Below, piece by piece: positions 8,899 to 17,225 of a stretch of DNA of 38,587 nucleotides (positions within the stretch are counted from its first letter, which is position 1; the number at the start of each line of letters is the position of its first letter). This DNA is from Bradyrhizobium sp. Leo170. GTDB taxonomy: Bacteria; Pseudomonadota; Alphaproteobacteria; Rhizobiales; Xanthobacteraceae. The notes under the pieces were generated by a model, which had not been told where the DNA came from, made no database searches, and saw only the letters and a list, made by a program, of their open reading frames with translations. The stretch spans positions 1 to 38,587 of the forward strand of contig NZ_PSRR01000042.1 in assembly GCF_004296405.1 (NCBI RefSeq), given 5' to 3'. The position numbers and the translations under genes are program-made.

Positions 8899-9849
8899 TT
8901 ACGCAAACACTCTATCCAGCGCCGCTTCATACGCGGCATAAGCCAGTTCCGGGTGCGAGCGGCTGAGCGCTTCCATCTTCACGCCGGCGTTGACTTCAAG
9001 GATCCGCCAGGCGCCGTCGGTGCGTACGACGTCGATCGAGCCGAAGCGGATGCCGATCGCGCGGGCGGCCTTGATTGCCATCTCGATGCAGGCGTCGCGC
9101 GTCTCGCCCTGTTTCAGCAGCACCGGCCGCGCGCCGGAATCGAGGTTGTGGCGCCAGTTGAGGATGCGCCGCTCGCCCTCCGGGACGATCGCATCGAGCT
9201 CGGCACGCCCGATCTCGGCGATCAGGCCGGGCAGCGCGGTCGATCGCCGCTCGGCCGGCACGGCCGCGAGCGCAAGCTCAAGCAGCGAATGCCTGCCGTC
9301 GCCGATCACGAACGGGCGTTCCTTGCCGTAGACCACGACCGGGAGATCATCGACCAGGACGACGCGGATTTCATCCTCGATCTCGACATAGGGCGAGATG
9401 GCGAGGCTCGGATAGGCCGCCAGGATCCTGCCGACCGCGAGCTCGAGCGCACGCTTGGTCGTCACCCGGAAGACGCCGTCGCCCGACGTGCCCTCGTTTG
9501 GCTTGACGACGAGGCCATTGGGATGCTCGGCCAGCAGGCGCAGCATCGTTTCCCAGGAGCCGGGCGCACGCGTATAGGCTGCAAGCTTCGGGCCCAGGAA
9601 CAGGGTGTGGGGGATGCAGAGCACGCCGGAACATTGCAGCATCTCGGCGGTGGCCGCCTTGTCGTTGGCGATCTGGTGCGCGACCGCGCTGTTCAGCCCG
9701 ACGTCATAGGCGAAGGCGAGGTGCCGCCGCTCACCACGTTGCATGACGATCAGCCAGCCCTCCGACCGCACCTCGACCGTAATGTTACGGGCCAGGCAAT
9801 ATTTCGTGACCGCGTCGACGAAGATCCGCTGGCTGATTGGGATCGCCAA
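8899..9849 (-). CDS. ATP-grasp domain protein (RimK / cyanophycin-synthetase-like ligase)
   Basis: The product has 316 residues and covers one ATP-grasp unit. The ATP-binding strand and glycine loop read GLVVKPNEGTSGDGVFRV. The central EIRVVLVDDLPVVVYGKERP and the segment FVIGDGRHSLLEL resemble the ATP-grasp part of cyanophycin synthetase and GshAB-type enzymes. The C-terminal metal site is LEVNAGVKME, preceded by RFGSIDVVRTDGAWRI. Enzymes of this kind join a carboxylate to an amine through an acyl phosphate, often making a peptide-like bond. Neither substrate can be deduced, and no partner ligase or peptidase gene is nearby. It is divergent from fpr across a 290-bp gap that has no other gene; that gap shows two TTAATTGC direct copies near 9884 and 9916. 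Confidence 0.8.
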   Translation of the reverse strand: MAIPISQRIFVDAVTKYCLARNITVEVRSEGWLIVMQRGERRHLAFAYDVGLNSAVAHQIANDKAATAEMLQCSGVLCIPHTLFLGPKLAAYTRAPGSWETMLRLLAEHPNGLVVKPNEGTSGDGVFRVTTKRALELAVGRILAAYPSLAISPYVEIEDEIRVVLVDDLPVVVYGKERPFVIGDGRHSLLELALAAVPAERRSTALPGLIAEIGRAELDAIVPEGERRILNWRHNLDSGARPVLLKQGETRDACIEMAIKAARAIGIRFGSIDVVRTDGAWRILEVNAGVKMEALSRSHPELAYAAYEAALDRVFA

Positions 9850-10139
9850 GTCGATTTTCCTCTCTCGATGGCGCGCTGTGGAATTAATTGCTTGATCGGG
9901 ATCGTTTCCAGCAAGTTAATTGCGTCGTCCCGGAAACCTTAACAACGATGTTTTGAACCATTCTGCGAAATCAATCGACAGCCATGCCGAGTTCGCAATT
10001 GCACAATGGATGAATTCCATTATGTGTGTCAGCGGCGCGACGGGCAGGCGGGCTTTCCCTTGATGTCAGTCAATTTCGTGCGGTCGAGCAGCCGCTACTC
10101 GACCTCGTTTATGTAAGGTCAATCGGAAAAACCAGACAC

Positions 10140-10913
10140 ATGAGCGCGTTCTATCGAGAGAAGGTACTTTCTGTTCGTCACTGGACTGATACGCTTTTCA
10201 GCTTCCGAGCCACCCGCGATACCGGCTTCCGCTTCCAGAACGGCCAGTTCGCCATGATCGGTCTCGAGATCGATGGCCGGCCGCTGCTGCGTGCCTATTC
10301 GATGGCGAGCGCCAATCACGAGGAAGAGCTCGAGTTCTTCTCGATCAAGGTTCAGGACGGTCCGCTGACCTCCAAGCTGCAGAAGATCCGGGAAGGCGAC
10401 ATCATCCTGGTCGGCCGCAAGGCGACCGGCACGCTGATCACCGACAATCTGATCCCCGGCAAGCGGCTGTTGCTGCTGTCGACCGGCACGGGGCTGGCCC
10501 CGTTTGCGAGCCTGATCAAGGACCCCGAGGTCTATGACCGCTACGAGACCATCGTGCTGGTCCATGGCTGCCGCCAGGTGGCCGAGCTCGCCTATGGCGA
10601 GGAGCTGGTCGCCAATCTGCGCGACGACGAATTGTTCGGTCCGCTGCTCGCCGAGAAGCTGCTCTATTATCCGACCGTCACGCGCGAGCCGTTCCGCAAC
10701 CGTGGCCGCATCACCGACCTGATCACCTCGGACCAGCTCTTCAACGACATCCACCAGTCGCCGCTCGATCTCGAGACCGACCGCATCATGATGTGCGGCA
10801 GCCCAGCGATGCTGGAAGACCTGCGCAAGCTGTTCGAGGGCCGCGGCTTCGCCGAAGGCAACCACAGCGCGCCCGGCCATTTCGTGATCGAAAAGGCCTT
10901 CGTCGAGCGCTGA
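10140..10913 (+). CDS. fpr: Ferredoxin--NADP(+) reductase
   Basis: The 257-residue product has the exact size and sequence style of the bacterial Fpr family. It moves electrons between NADPH and ferredoxin or flavodoxin in the cytoplasm. The FAD site is RAYSMAS. The NADP-binding half contains LLLLSTGTGLAPFASLIKDP and the VHGCRQVAELAY helix. The C-terminus ends FVIEKAFVER, typical of the short-tail subclass. The ATG at 10140 (MSAFYREKVLSVRHWTD) is the family start. An in-frame GTG at 10026 would add 38 residues with no family counterpart. No clear ribosome site is visible ahead of 10140. A large palindrome follows the stop. Confidence 0.93.
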   Translation: MSAFYREKVLSVRHWTDTLFSFRATRDTGFRFQNGQFAMIGLEIDGRPLLRAYSMASANHEEELEFFSIKVQDGPLTSKLQKIREGDIILVGRKATGTLITDNLIPGKRLLLLSTGTGLAPFASLIKDPEVYDRYETIVLVHGCRQVAELAYGEELVANLRDDELFGPLLAEKLLYYPTVTREPFRNRGRITDLITSDQLFNDIHQSPLDLETDRIMMCGSPAMLEDLRKLFEGRGFAEGNHSAPGHFVIEKAFVER

Positions 10914-10938
10914 GCTTTTCTGCTCAAGGCCACCCTCT

Positions 10939-11053
10939 CCGCCGTCATTCCGGGGCGCGCGAAGCGCGAACCCGGAATCCATTTCTCCGCGGGCGTTTGC
11001 GGCCCGGTGGATTCCGGGCCCATCGCTGCGCGATGTCCCGGAATGACGGCGGA
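10939..11053. repeat. Large intergenic palindrome (CCGTCATTCCGG type)
   Basis: The outer arms CCGCCGTCATTCCGG and CCGGAATGACGGCGG are perfect inverted complements. They enclose two inner stems (GCGCGCGAAGCGCG near 10955, and GGATTCCGGGCCC with its partner). This makes a cloverleaf-like element of about 115 bp between fpr and the FMN protein. It belongs to a repeat class familiar from Bradyrhizobium intergenic DNA. The rest of the 311-bp gap up to 11224 shows no gene. Confidence 0.88.
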
Positions 11054-11224
11054 GGGCGGCCGCGTTCTCCTTCGTTGCAGCGCAATACAACACCCCGGAC
11101 CGGGTGGCATCGGTGTCACATCCGTGAACCCGAAGGCCGATTATACCGTATGGCAGATGGCGCGGGATGGATTAGGCTCCCCCGCCCGCCAACAACAATC
11201 CGGCAGGGTCTGCTGAGGGGTTTC

Positions 11225-12849
11225 ATGGAAACGCTGCTGCTTCCGTTCTCGCCGCGCTTCATCGTGCTTACGATTTGCTCGGTCGTCACCGCTCTCTTGC
11301 TCGCGTTCGGCATCGTCGACCGGAAGCTGATCGACGTCATCCTGATTCCCTTGCTGATCTTCGGCGCGCTGACGCTGCTCGGCGTCCGCGACCTCATGCA
11401 GAAGCACCACGCGGTGCTGCGCAATTATCCGATCTCGGCGCACTTGCGCTTCCTGCTCGAAGAGATCCGCCCGGAGATGCGGCAGTATTTCTTCGAGAGC
11501 GAGAAGGACGCATGCCGTTCTCCCGCGACACCCGCGCCGTCGTCTATCAGCGCGCCAAGATGGTGCTCGACAAGCGGCCGTTCGGCACCCAGGAGGACGT
11601 CTACCGCGAGGGCTATGAGTGGATGCACCATTCGGTGGCGCCGAAGCCCTACTCGAATGAGAAATTCCGCATCACCATCGGCGGTCCCGATTGCACCAGG
11701 CCTTATTCGGCCTCCGTCTTCAACATCTCCGCGATGAGCTTCGGCGCGCTCAGTCCCAACGCGGTGCGCGCGCTGAACGCCGGCGCCAACAAGGGCGGCT
11801 TCGCGCATGACACTGGCGAAGGCGGCGTCAGCCCCTATCACCGCGAGAAGGGCGGCGACATCATCTGGGAGATCGGCTCCGGCTATTTCGGCTGCCGCAA
11901 CCGCGACGGCACGTTCAATCCGGACGAGTTCGCGCGCGTCGCTGCCGACGACCAGATCAAGATGGTCGAGCTGAAGATGAGCCAGGGCGCCAAGCCCGGC
12001 CATGGCGGCGTGCTGCCGGCAGCAAAGGTCTCGGAAGAGATCTCCAAGATCAGGGGCGTTCCCTTGGGCGAAGACTGCATTTCGCCGGCCTCGCACAAGG
12101 CTTTCTCGACGCCGCTTGAGATGATGGCCTTCGTCGGCGAGATGCGTAGGCTGTCCGGCGGCAAGCCGGCCGGCTTCAAGCTGTGCATCGGCCATCCCTG
12201 GGAATTCCTCGCGATCTGCAAGGCGATGCTTGAGAGCGGAATCTATCCCGACTTCATCGTGATCGACGGCAATGAGGGCGGCACCGGCGCGGCGCCGCTG
12301 GAATTCATGGACCATTTGGGCATGCCGATGCGCGAAGGCGTCAATTTTGCCCACAATGCGCTGGTTGGCATCAATGCGCGCAACCGCATCAAGATCGGCG
12401 CCTCCGGCAAGATCGCGACCGCCTTCGACATGGCGCGCGCGATGTCGATCGGCGCCGACTGGTGCAATTCGGCGCGTGGCTTCATGTTCGCGCTCGGCTG
12501 CATCCAGTCCTTGAGCTGCCACACCGACCGCTGCCCGACCGGCGTGACCTCGCAGGACCCGATCCGCAACCGCGCGCTCTACGTGCCCGACAAGATCGAG
12601 CGCGTCTGCAATTATCACCACGCGACGCTGCATGCGCTGGCGGAGCTGCTCGCCGCTGCCGGCCTCGAGCATCCGCAGGAGTTACGGCCAATCCATTTCA
12701 CGCAGCGGACGTCGACCGCGGAAGTCCGCACCTTTGCCGAGCTCTACCCGGCGCTGCGTCCGGGCGAATTGCTCGAAGGCACCCAGGACCGCCGTTTCCG
12801 CGACGCCTGGGCCATGGCCCGCCCCGATTCGTTCCAGCCGGCGGGGTGA
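11225..12849 (+). pseudogene. FMN-binding glutamate-synthase-family protein, broken by a 1-base frameshift
   Basis: The first part, from the ATG at 11225 after GAGGGG, encodes two membrane helices and then LRFLLEEIRPEMRQYFFESEKD. The frame is lost just after GAC at 11507-11509. The rest reads on in the frame one base earlier, from MPFSRDTRAVVYQ (ATG at 11512) to 12849. Family members I recall read ...EKDGMPFSRD, so one G seems lost from GACGGCATG near 11510. The main domain is the FMN barrel of glutamate synthase (ISAMSFGALSPNAVRALN, DGNEGGTGAAPLEFMD) with the 3Fe-4S cysteines in CIQSLSCHTDRCPTGV. Related stand-alone proteins are membrane-anchored and their reaction is poorly known. The second frame could still be made from its own ATG as a soluble 445-residue form. 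Confidence 0.85.
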
Positions 12850-12864
12850 AGAGATCGTAGCCCG

Positions 12865-12952
12865 TAGCCCGGGCGGAGCGCAGCGTAACCCGGGGACCGC
12901 TCGTCAACGTTGATGCACGTGTCCCGGGTTGCGCTGCGCTTCACCCGGGCTA
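12865..12952. repeat. TAGCCCGGG palindrome between convergent genes
   Basis: The left arm 12865-12896 (TAGCCCGGGCGGAGCGCAGC...) pairs with the right arm 12922-12952 with only a few mismatches. It sits between the stops of the FMN protein and the ABC ATPase. It is another intergenic palindrome class seen widely in Bradyrhizobium, and may serve as a two-way terminator or REP-like element. Confidence 0.85.
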
Positions 12953-12969
12953 CGTGGTCAATTCAATCG

Positions 12970-14283
12970 CTAATGCGGGTTCTCCAGACTGAACGTCTCC
13001 GACTGTTCGTCATAGGCGAACAGCTCGGCATAGCGTCCCCATGAGACGATGGTCTTTAGCGTCTCATCCGCATAGTCCTCGGACATGTAGTCCTCGAGTT
13101 CGTTACGGAATCGCGCGGCGGGCGCGGTGTGGGACGGGCGCTCGTCGAGCACGCGCTTGATCAGGCCCATCACCGGCACGTAGTTGATCAGATGCTCGGC
13201 GAACAGTTTCTTGCGCGCGTCGGTTTCGAGATTGGCGAAGCGCAGGCCGGCTTCCGTCAGCACCAGGTCGCCCTCGCTCAATCGGGCGAAACGCAAGAGC
13301 TGCAGCGACTCGCCGAGATGGAGGATCTCGTCCGTCTCCATTTGCAGGCTGCCGGCGAGGACCGGCAGGTCGGCGTGGCCATTATAAGGCGGTGCTGCCA
13401 GCGTCTCGATCAGGCCGGACAGTTCATTGGACGAGACATGGCCGAGCGCGGTGCCGACGCCTGCGCCGGACATCATCTCGGTCGCCGTCGTTGACTTTCC
13501 GTCGGTCCGCTGCGTCATGCGCCCATAGATGCTGTCGACGAGCTGCCGGAACGCCGGATCCAAACGGTTGCGCGGATGCGGGAAATCGACCTTGATCTCG
13601 GTCGCCACCCTCCCGGGATTGGACGAGAACACGAGAATGCGGTCGCACATCAGCACCGCCTCCTCGATATTGTGCGTCACCATCAGCACCGATTTGATCG
13701 GCAGGCGCCCTTCGGTCCAGAGGTCGATCAGGTCGGTGCGCAGTGTTTCGGCGGTCAGCACGTCCAGCGCCGAGAACGGCTCGTCCATCAGGAGCAGGTC
13801 CGGATGCACCACCAGGGCACGCGCGAAGCCGACACGCTGGCGCATGCCGCCGGACAGCTCCTTGGGGTAGGCGGATTCGAAGCCGTCGAGGCCGATCAGG
13901 TCGATCGCGGCCAGCGCGCGGGTGCGCCGCTCGGCGGCGTCGATGCCGAGTGCTTCGAGCCCGAGCTCGACATTCTGCAGCACCGTGAGCCAGGGAAACA
14001 GTGCAAACGACTGGAACACCATCGCGACGCCGTTGGGGGGACCTGCGATCTTCTTGCCGCGACAGGCCGCCTCGCCTGAGGAGGGATCGACGAGGCCGGC
14101 GATGATACGGAGCAGCGTCGATTTGCCGGAGCCGGAGCGGCCGAGCAATCCGACGATCTCGCCTGCGCGGATCGTCAGGTCGACGTTTTCGAGCACCAAA
14201 AGGTTCTCGCCGCTGCCCTTGGGAAAGGAGCGGCAGACGCCGCGGATGTCGATAAGGTTGGGCTCAGCGGATTGTTCGAGCAT
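12970..14283 (-). CDS. Nitrate/sulfonate/bicarbonate-type ABC ATPase with C-terminal AAA-associated domain
   Basis: The product has 437 residues. The first 250 or so form an ABC ATPase: Walker A GRSGSGKST (about 48-56), Q-loop MVFQSFALFPWLTV, signature LSGGMRQR, Walker B LLLMDEPFSALD and H-loop MVTHNIEEAV. This is the SsuB/TauB/NrtD type. Residues of about 270-430 match the AAA-associated domain that some of these ATPases carry as a regulatory tail (SGLIETLAAPPYNGHADLPV, INYVPVMGLIKRVLDERP). In related genomes such an ATPase usually lies next to a large fused permease, but here the neighbours are a palindrome and a porin. It is therefore an orphan that must pair with a permease encoded elsewhere. 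Confidence 0.9.
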   Translation of the reverse strand: MLEQSAEPNLIDIRGVCRSFPKGSGENLLVLENVDLTIRAGEIVGLLGRSGSGKSTLLRIIAGLVDPSSGEAACRGKKIAGPPNGVAMVFQSFALFPWLTVLQNVELGLEALGIDAAERRTRALAAIDLIGLDGFESAYPKELSGGMRQRVGFARALVVHPDLLLMDEPFSALDVLTAETLRTDLIDLWTEGRLPIKSVLMVTHNIEEAVLMCDRILVFSSNPGRVATEIKVDFPHPRNRLDPAFRQLVDSIYGRMTQRTDGKSTTATEMMSGAGVGTALGHVSSNELSGLIETLAAPPYNGHADLPVLAGSLQMETDEILHLGESLQLLRFARLSEGDLVLTEAGLRFANLETDARKKLFAEHLINYVPVMGLIKRVLDERPSHTAPAARFRNELEDYMSEDYADETLKTIVSWGRYAELFAYDEQSETFSLENPH

Positions 14284-14360
14284 TGCGGCTCCTCATCACC
14301 TGAGGCGAAAGCGGCGGGAAACGATTCCTTAAACCGATATCTCCCGCGATCCTTCCGTTT

Positions 14361-14392
14361 GGGCACGATCTTGTCGGAAAGATGTGCTCTAG
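14361..14392. repeat. Degenerate copy of the GAGCATGATC palindrome
   Basis: GGGCACGATC, TCGGAAA and GATGTGCTCTAG keep the order and spacing of the element at 6369-6417, but the inner part is shorter and the arms no longer pair well. It lies between the porin stop and the ATPase start. Confidence 0.4.
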
Positions 14393-16377
14393 AATTCCCC
14401 GTGCAGCCTTCCCGCGAAGATGTGCACGGGGCCACGGTCGGCGTTATAGGCGGGGTTTGTGATGAACTGATAGTCCGCCGTCAAGGTGAAGTTCTTGCTG
14501 ATCGAATACGCGTAGTAGGTCTCGAAGATGCGCTCATGACTGTAGTTGAGCCGGCCATCGCCGATCAGCAGGCCGAGGCCGCCAGCGGCAAGGAAATCGC
14601 GATGCCCGGCGGACAGGCCGTTGATCGCGCCGCCAACGCCGAACGTGTCGCTTGGCCGCCCCCAATAGCTGCCCTTGACCGACAGGCCGCCCGAAACGCT
14701 GCGATCGACGTCGGTGAACGAGAGAATTTCGCTGCGGCCGTCGTTCCAGCTCGCGCGGGCGAACAAGCCAATGTCCGTGGCGAGCTGCTGCTCGAGGTTG
14801 GCGTAGAAGCCGTATTTGAGATTGTCGCGGCGGATGCTCGCCATCACATCATTGATGTCGAGCGCCGGGTTCAGGCTCTCGATATCCAGCGCCTCGCGGT
14901 AGATGCCGGTATTGCCGCGATTGGCGAAGGCACCGAGCCGGAGCTTGCCGGGCTGGTCTTCGAGCGAATAGCGCCCCTCGAACTCGACCACCGTGCCGCC
15001 GGTCTTGAAGGTCAGGATATCGCTGTTGGGCGCATCGGGCACCTGGAACAGGCCAGCGCGCACCGCCCAGTCCTTGCGGTTGAACTCGACTACCGCGCCG
15101 CGCGTATAACCAGGCAGGTCGGCCGGGAAGTCGTAGGCGGCGGAGGCCCACATCGCCCAGTTCATGAAGTCGAGGCGCGGGTCCTTCGCATAGGAATTGC
15201 CGTCGAAGAAGTCGCCGACCGCAAAGCGCCCGACGACGACGGTGATGCGGTTGATGTCGCGCTTGCCTGGCAACTGGTTGGGACCATCGGCGACCTCTTC
15301 CTGCTCGCCTCCGAGTCCAAAGGTCTGCTTGAGGAAGTAGCGTTGTGGCCGCAGCTTCGGAAAGGCTGCTCCCGCCTTTTGTGCTTCGCCGTTGGGGAAA
15401 CCGGCAAGGCCCAGCGTGCCGTTGATGCCGAAGCCCTGCGCCAGCTCCGGATTGAAATAGAGCTCGCCGCCTTCCCACAGCCTGAGGCCGAGAAACGCCG
15501 TCGTGGTCCAGGTCGCCTGGAGTTGTCCAGGTCCCGGCAGGCTGTTGGTGCCCATGTAGGGCGAGCGGAACGACGGATAGCCCTGCGGCAGGAACGTGGT
15601 CTGCGCATGCACATTCCAGTCGTTCGACTCAGGAAGTTTGGTCGGGCTTGCAGCGACCGGCCAAGGCGCATCGCCAAACTGATAGTTCAAGCCGAACTTC
15701 AGCAGATGGAGATCGGGCTTGATGCTGACGGGGGGCAAGCCGAATTCGCCGAGGTCGTAGGTCCGTTGCGCGAGGTTGACATAGTCATATTCGAGCTTCG
15801 CGCTCCAATTGCCGCTCAGCGCGAATTCGGCACCGGCGCCGATGGTCCAGCCGGTGTGATATCGACCGGGGGTCGAGACAATCTCGCCGTCGGCGTCGTT
15901 GATCCTGACATGGCTGTGCCCCCAGGCGAAGCCGCCGGTCAGATAGGGCATCCACAATCCGAATGCGTAGCCGACGCGGCCACGCAAGGTGCCGGTATAG
16001 TCGATCGAACTCTGAAATGGGGCGGGCACCAGCCGCGGCATGTCCAGCGGGCTCGTGAACGTGGCGTCGGCCTCGATGCCAAGCACCACGCGATTGGAGA
16101 ATTGCCGATTGTATCCGGCCTGATAGCCGCCGAGCAGCCCGGTGATCGTCGGGGGAAAGAACACGGACTGTTCGGGGAGGGGATTGGTGCGCGGGCCCAG
16201 GCTACCATCGCCGTAGCCGGTATGGGCTCCCAGATAGAAGCCGGTCCAATCGTAGACGGCGGCGTAGGCGGGAGCCTTGACGGCGATGTCGGCCGCAACC
16301 GCCGGGCCGCTCAAGGCGAAGGTCGCGGCCGCCGCGTGGCCGAGAATCAGCTCAAGGGATCGGCTGCGGCGCGGCAT
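14389..16377 (-). CDS. Two-part outer-membrane protein: Omp25-like barrel joined to an OprB-like carbohydrate porin
   Basis: From the ATG at 16377 the product has 662 residues and a signal peptide ending in GPAVAA. Residues of about 35-265 resemble the small Omp25/RopB-type barrel of alphaproteobacteria (AYDWTGFYLGAHTGYG-like start, here VYDWTGFYLGAHTGYG; YVNLAQRTYDLGEF; closing LKFGLNYQFG). Residues of about 280-662 resemble the OprB carbohydrate-selective porin family (GTNSLPGPGQ, LGLRLWEGGELYFNPELAQG, LPGKRDINRITVVVGRFAVGDFFD), ending in the aromatic-type terminus GRLHGEF. Such fusions occur in Bradyrhizobium. It should sit in the outer membrane and pass sugars or other small solutes. A Fur-like inverted repeat lies about 170 bp upstream. 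An in-frame extension to 16470 has no signal peptide, so I rejected it. Confidence 0.85.
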   Translation of the reverse strand: MPRRSRSLELILGHAAAATFALSGPAVAADIAVKAPAYAAVYDWTGFYLGAHTGYGDGSLGPRTNPLPEQSVFFPPTITGLLGGYQAGYNRQFSNRVVLGIEADATFTSPLDMPRLVPAPFQSSIDYTGTLRGRVGYAFGLWMPYLTGGFAWGHSHVRINDADGEIVSTPGRYHTGWTIGAGAEFALSGNWSAKLEYDYVNLAQRTYDLGEFGLPPVSIKPDLHLLKFGLNYQFGDAPWPVAASPTKLPESNDWNVHAQTTFLPQGYPSFRSPYMGTNSLPGPGQLQATWTTTAFLGLRLWEGGELYFNPELAQGFGINGTLGLAGFPNGEAQKAGAAFPKLRPQRYFLKQTFGLGGEQEEVADGPNQLPGKRDINRITVVVGRFAVGDFFDGNSYAKDPRLDFMNWAMWASAAYDFPADLPGYTRGAVVEFNRKDWAVRAGLFQVPDAPNSDILTFKTGGTVVEFEGRYSLEDQPGKLRLGAFANRGNTGIYREALDIESLNPALDINDVMASIRRDNLKYGFYANLEQQLATDIGLFARASWNDGRSEILSFTDVDRSVSGGLSVKGSYWGRPSDTFGVGGAINGLSAGHRDFLAAGGLGLLIGDGRLNYSHERIFETYYAYSISKNFTLTADYQFITNPAYNADRGPVHIFAGRLHGEF

Positions 16378-16548
16378 GGCGGAGATGTTTCCAAACTGAA
16401 TGTCGCGACAGTTCAGCGTGCCCGTTCCCGAAGCGCTGCTACGACGCCTTCCCCAACACCAAATCATCACGCCGCCTCTGCCCCGGTCGCATGTCCTGAT
16501 TCCCCTCCATCGCGCCAGATCGGGGAAGCCACACTATACCGCAACCCT

Positions 16549-16569
16549 TATTGCGAATAATTCGCAATA
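16549..16569. promoter_or_regulatory. 21-bp perfect inverted repeat, Fur-family-like operator
   Basis: TATTGCGAAT and ATTCGCAATA flank a single A. The 10-1-10 layout, with GAAT-A-ATTC at the core, resembles the 9-1-9 architecture of Fur-type boxes. It lies about 170 bp upstream of the porin gene, which is transcribed away from it. Control of that porin by Fur, Mur or Irr is inference from layout alone. Confidence 0.5.
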
Positions 16570-16669
16570 GCAAGAAGCTGCGGGTTATTACCGCTGGATC
16601 GCATCGCTCGATGACAGTTTTGCAACAGAAAGCGCGATCATCTTGCCGCGGCCAGATCCGGAAGTGGAT

Positions 16670-16700
16670 GACCCGCCCCGGGGGGACAGCCGGGCGGGTC
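16670..16700. terminator. GC-rich hairpin downstream of the small secreted protein
   Basis: GACCCGCCC (16670-16678) and GGGCGGGTC (16692-16700) form a perfect 9-bp stem with a 13-base loop, 131 bp past the stop of the minus-strand gene at 16831. There is no T-run, so intrinsic termination is uncertain. Confidence 0.35.
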
Positions 16701-16830
16701 GGGGTACGACACGGGGTGGATGAGGCGCCCGTGCCGGACGCACAATCCACGGTCGACGTGTTTTCGAGCGAAGGAGGTTTACGGGTTCGCGTCAAGAAAA
16801 CGCGTCAACCAAAACCGCTCCGTCGATCGA

Positions 16831-17106
16831 TCAGAAATTGCAGGTACGCACGCGGCCCATGTAATTGCCGAACACATCGTATTGGCGAACCCAGCCGCAG
16901 CGGCGATAGCCGTCGTAGTAGTAGCCATTGTTCGCGGCGATGGCGCTGCCGACAACCGCTGCGCCGACGAGGCCGGCGCCGACGCCCCAGCCCCAGTGGT
17001 GGTGGTGGAACGGCTTGGCTTGCGCCTGGGTGGTCGACGTCGCGATCGTGCCGGTGACAGCGAGCGCGGCGAGAGCGAGAGCAGCAATCTTGGTCTTGAT
17101 CGACAT
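16831..17106 (-). CDS. Small secreted glycine/tyrosine-rich protein
   Basis: The 91-residue product has a clear signal peptide (MSIKTKIAALALAALAVTG, cleavage near TQAQA). The ATG at 17106 has a GGAG ribosome site upstream. The mature protein has a His-rich start (KPFHHHHWGWG), a glycine/alanine helix-like stretch (GVGAGLVGAAVVGSAIAA), and a C-terminal part with Tyr, Gly and two cysteines (RCGWVRQYDVFGNYMG, then TCNF). Similar short proteins are common in Bradyrhizobium and have no known function. The His cluster could bind metal and the Gly/Ala stretch could sit in a membrane, but neither is shown. It stands alone between the porin region and the creatininase gene. Confidence 0.8.
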   Translation of the reverse strand: MSIKTKIAALALAALAVTGTIATSTTQAQAKPFHHHHWGWGVGAGLVGAAVVGSAIAANNGYYYDGYRRCGWVRQYDVFGNYMGRVRTCNF

Positions 17107-17225
17107 GGATAACTCCATCCTGTTGAAGGCGGCGCCGGGATGGCCCGCACGCACCGTTGGACGGAGCCTCCGCGATTTGGGTTCGAAGCGCAGGAAGGAG
17201 CCTGTGGCTGTCGATTATTCGGCTG

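Larger units (their letters stand above)
16378..16830. other. Gene-free stretch upstream of the porin
   Basis: These 453 bp hold a nested palindrome (CTGAA, TGTCGCGACA, TTCAG) at 16396-16416 just upstream of the porin start, the Fur-like repeat at 16549-16569, and a GC-rich hairpin at 16670-16700. Reading frames that cross it look like shadows; I see no gene. Confidence 0.6.

Noticed and set aside
11507..11515. Programmed ribosomal frameshift in the FMN gene
   Set aside because: There is no slippery heptamer at the break and a simple one-base loss explains it.
14272..16560. 762-residue plus-strand frame antisense to the porin
   Set aside because: It is an antisense shadow of the porin gene, which has signal peptide, barrel motifs and an aromatic terminus.
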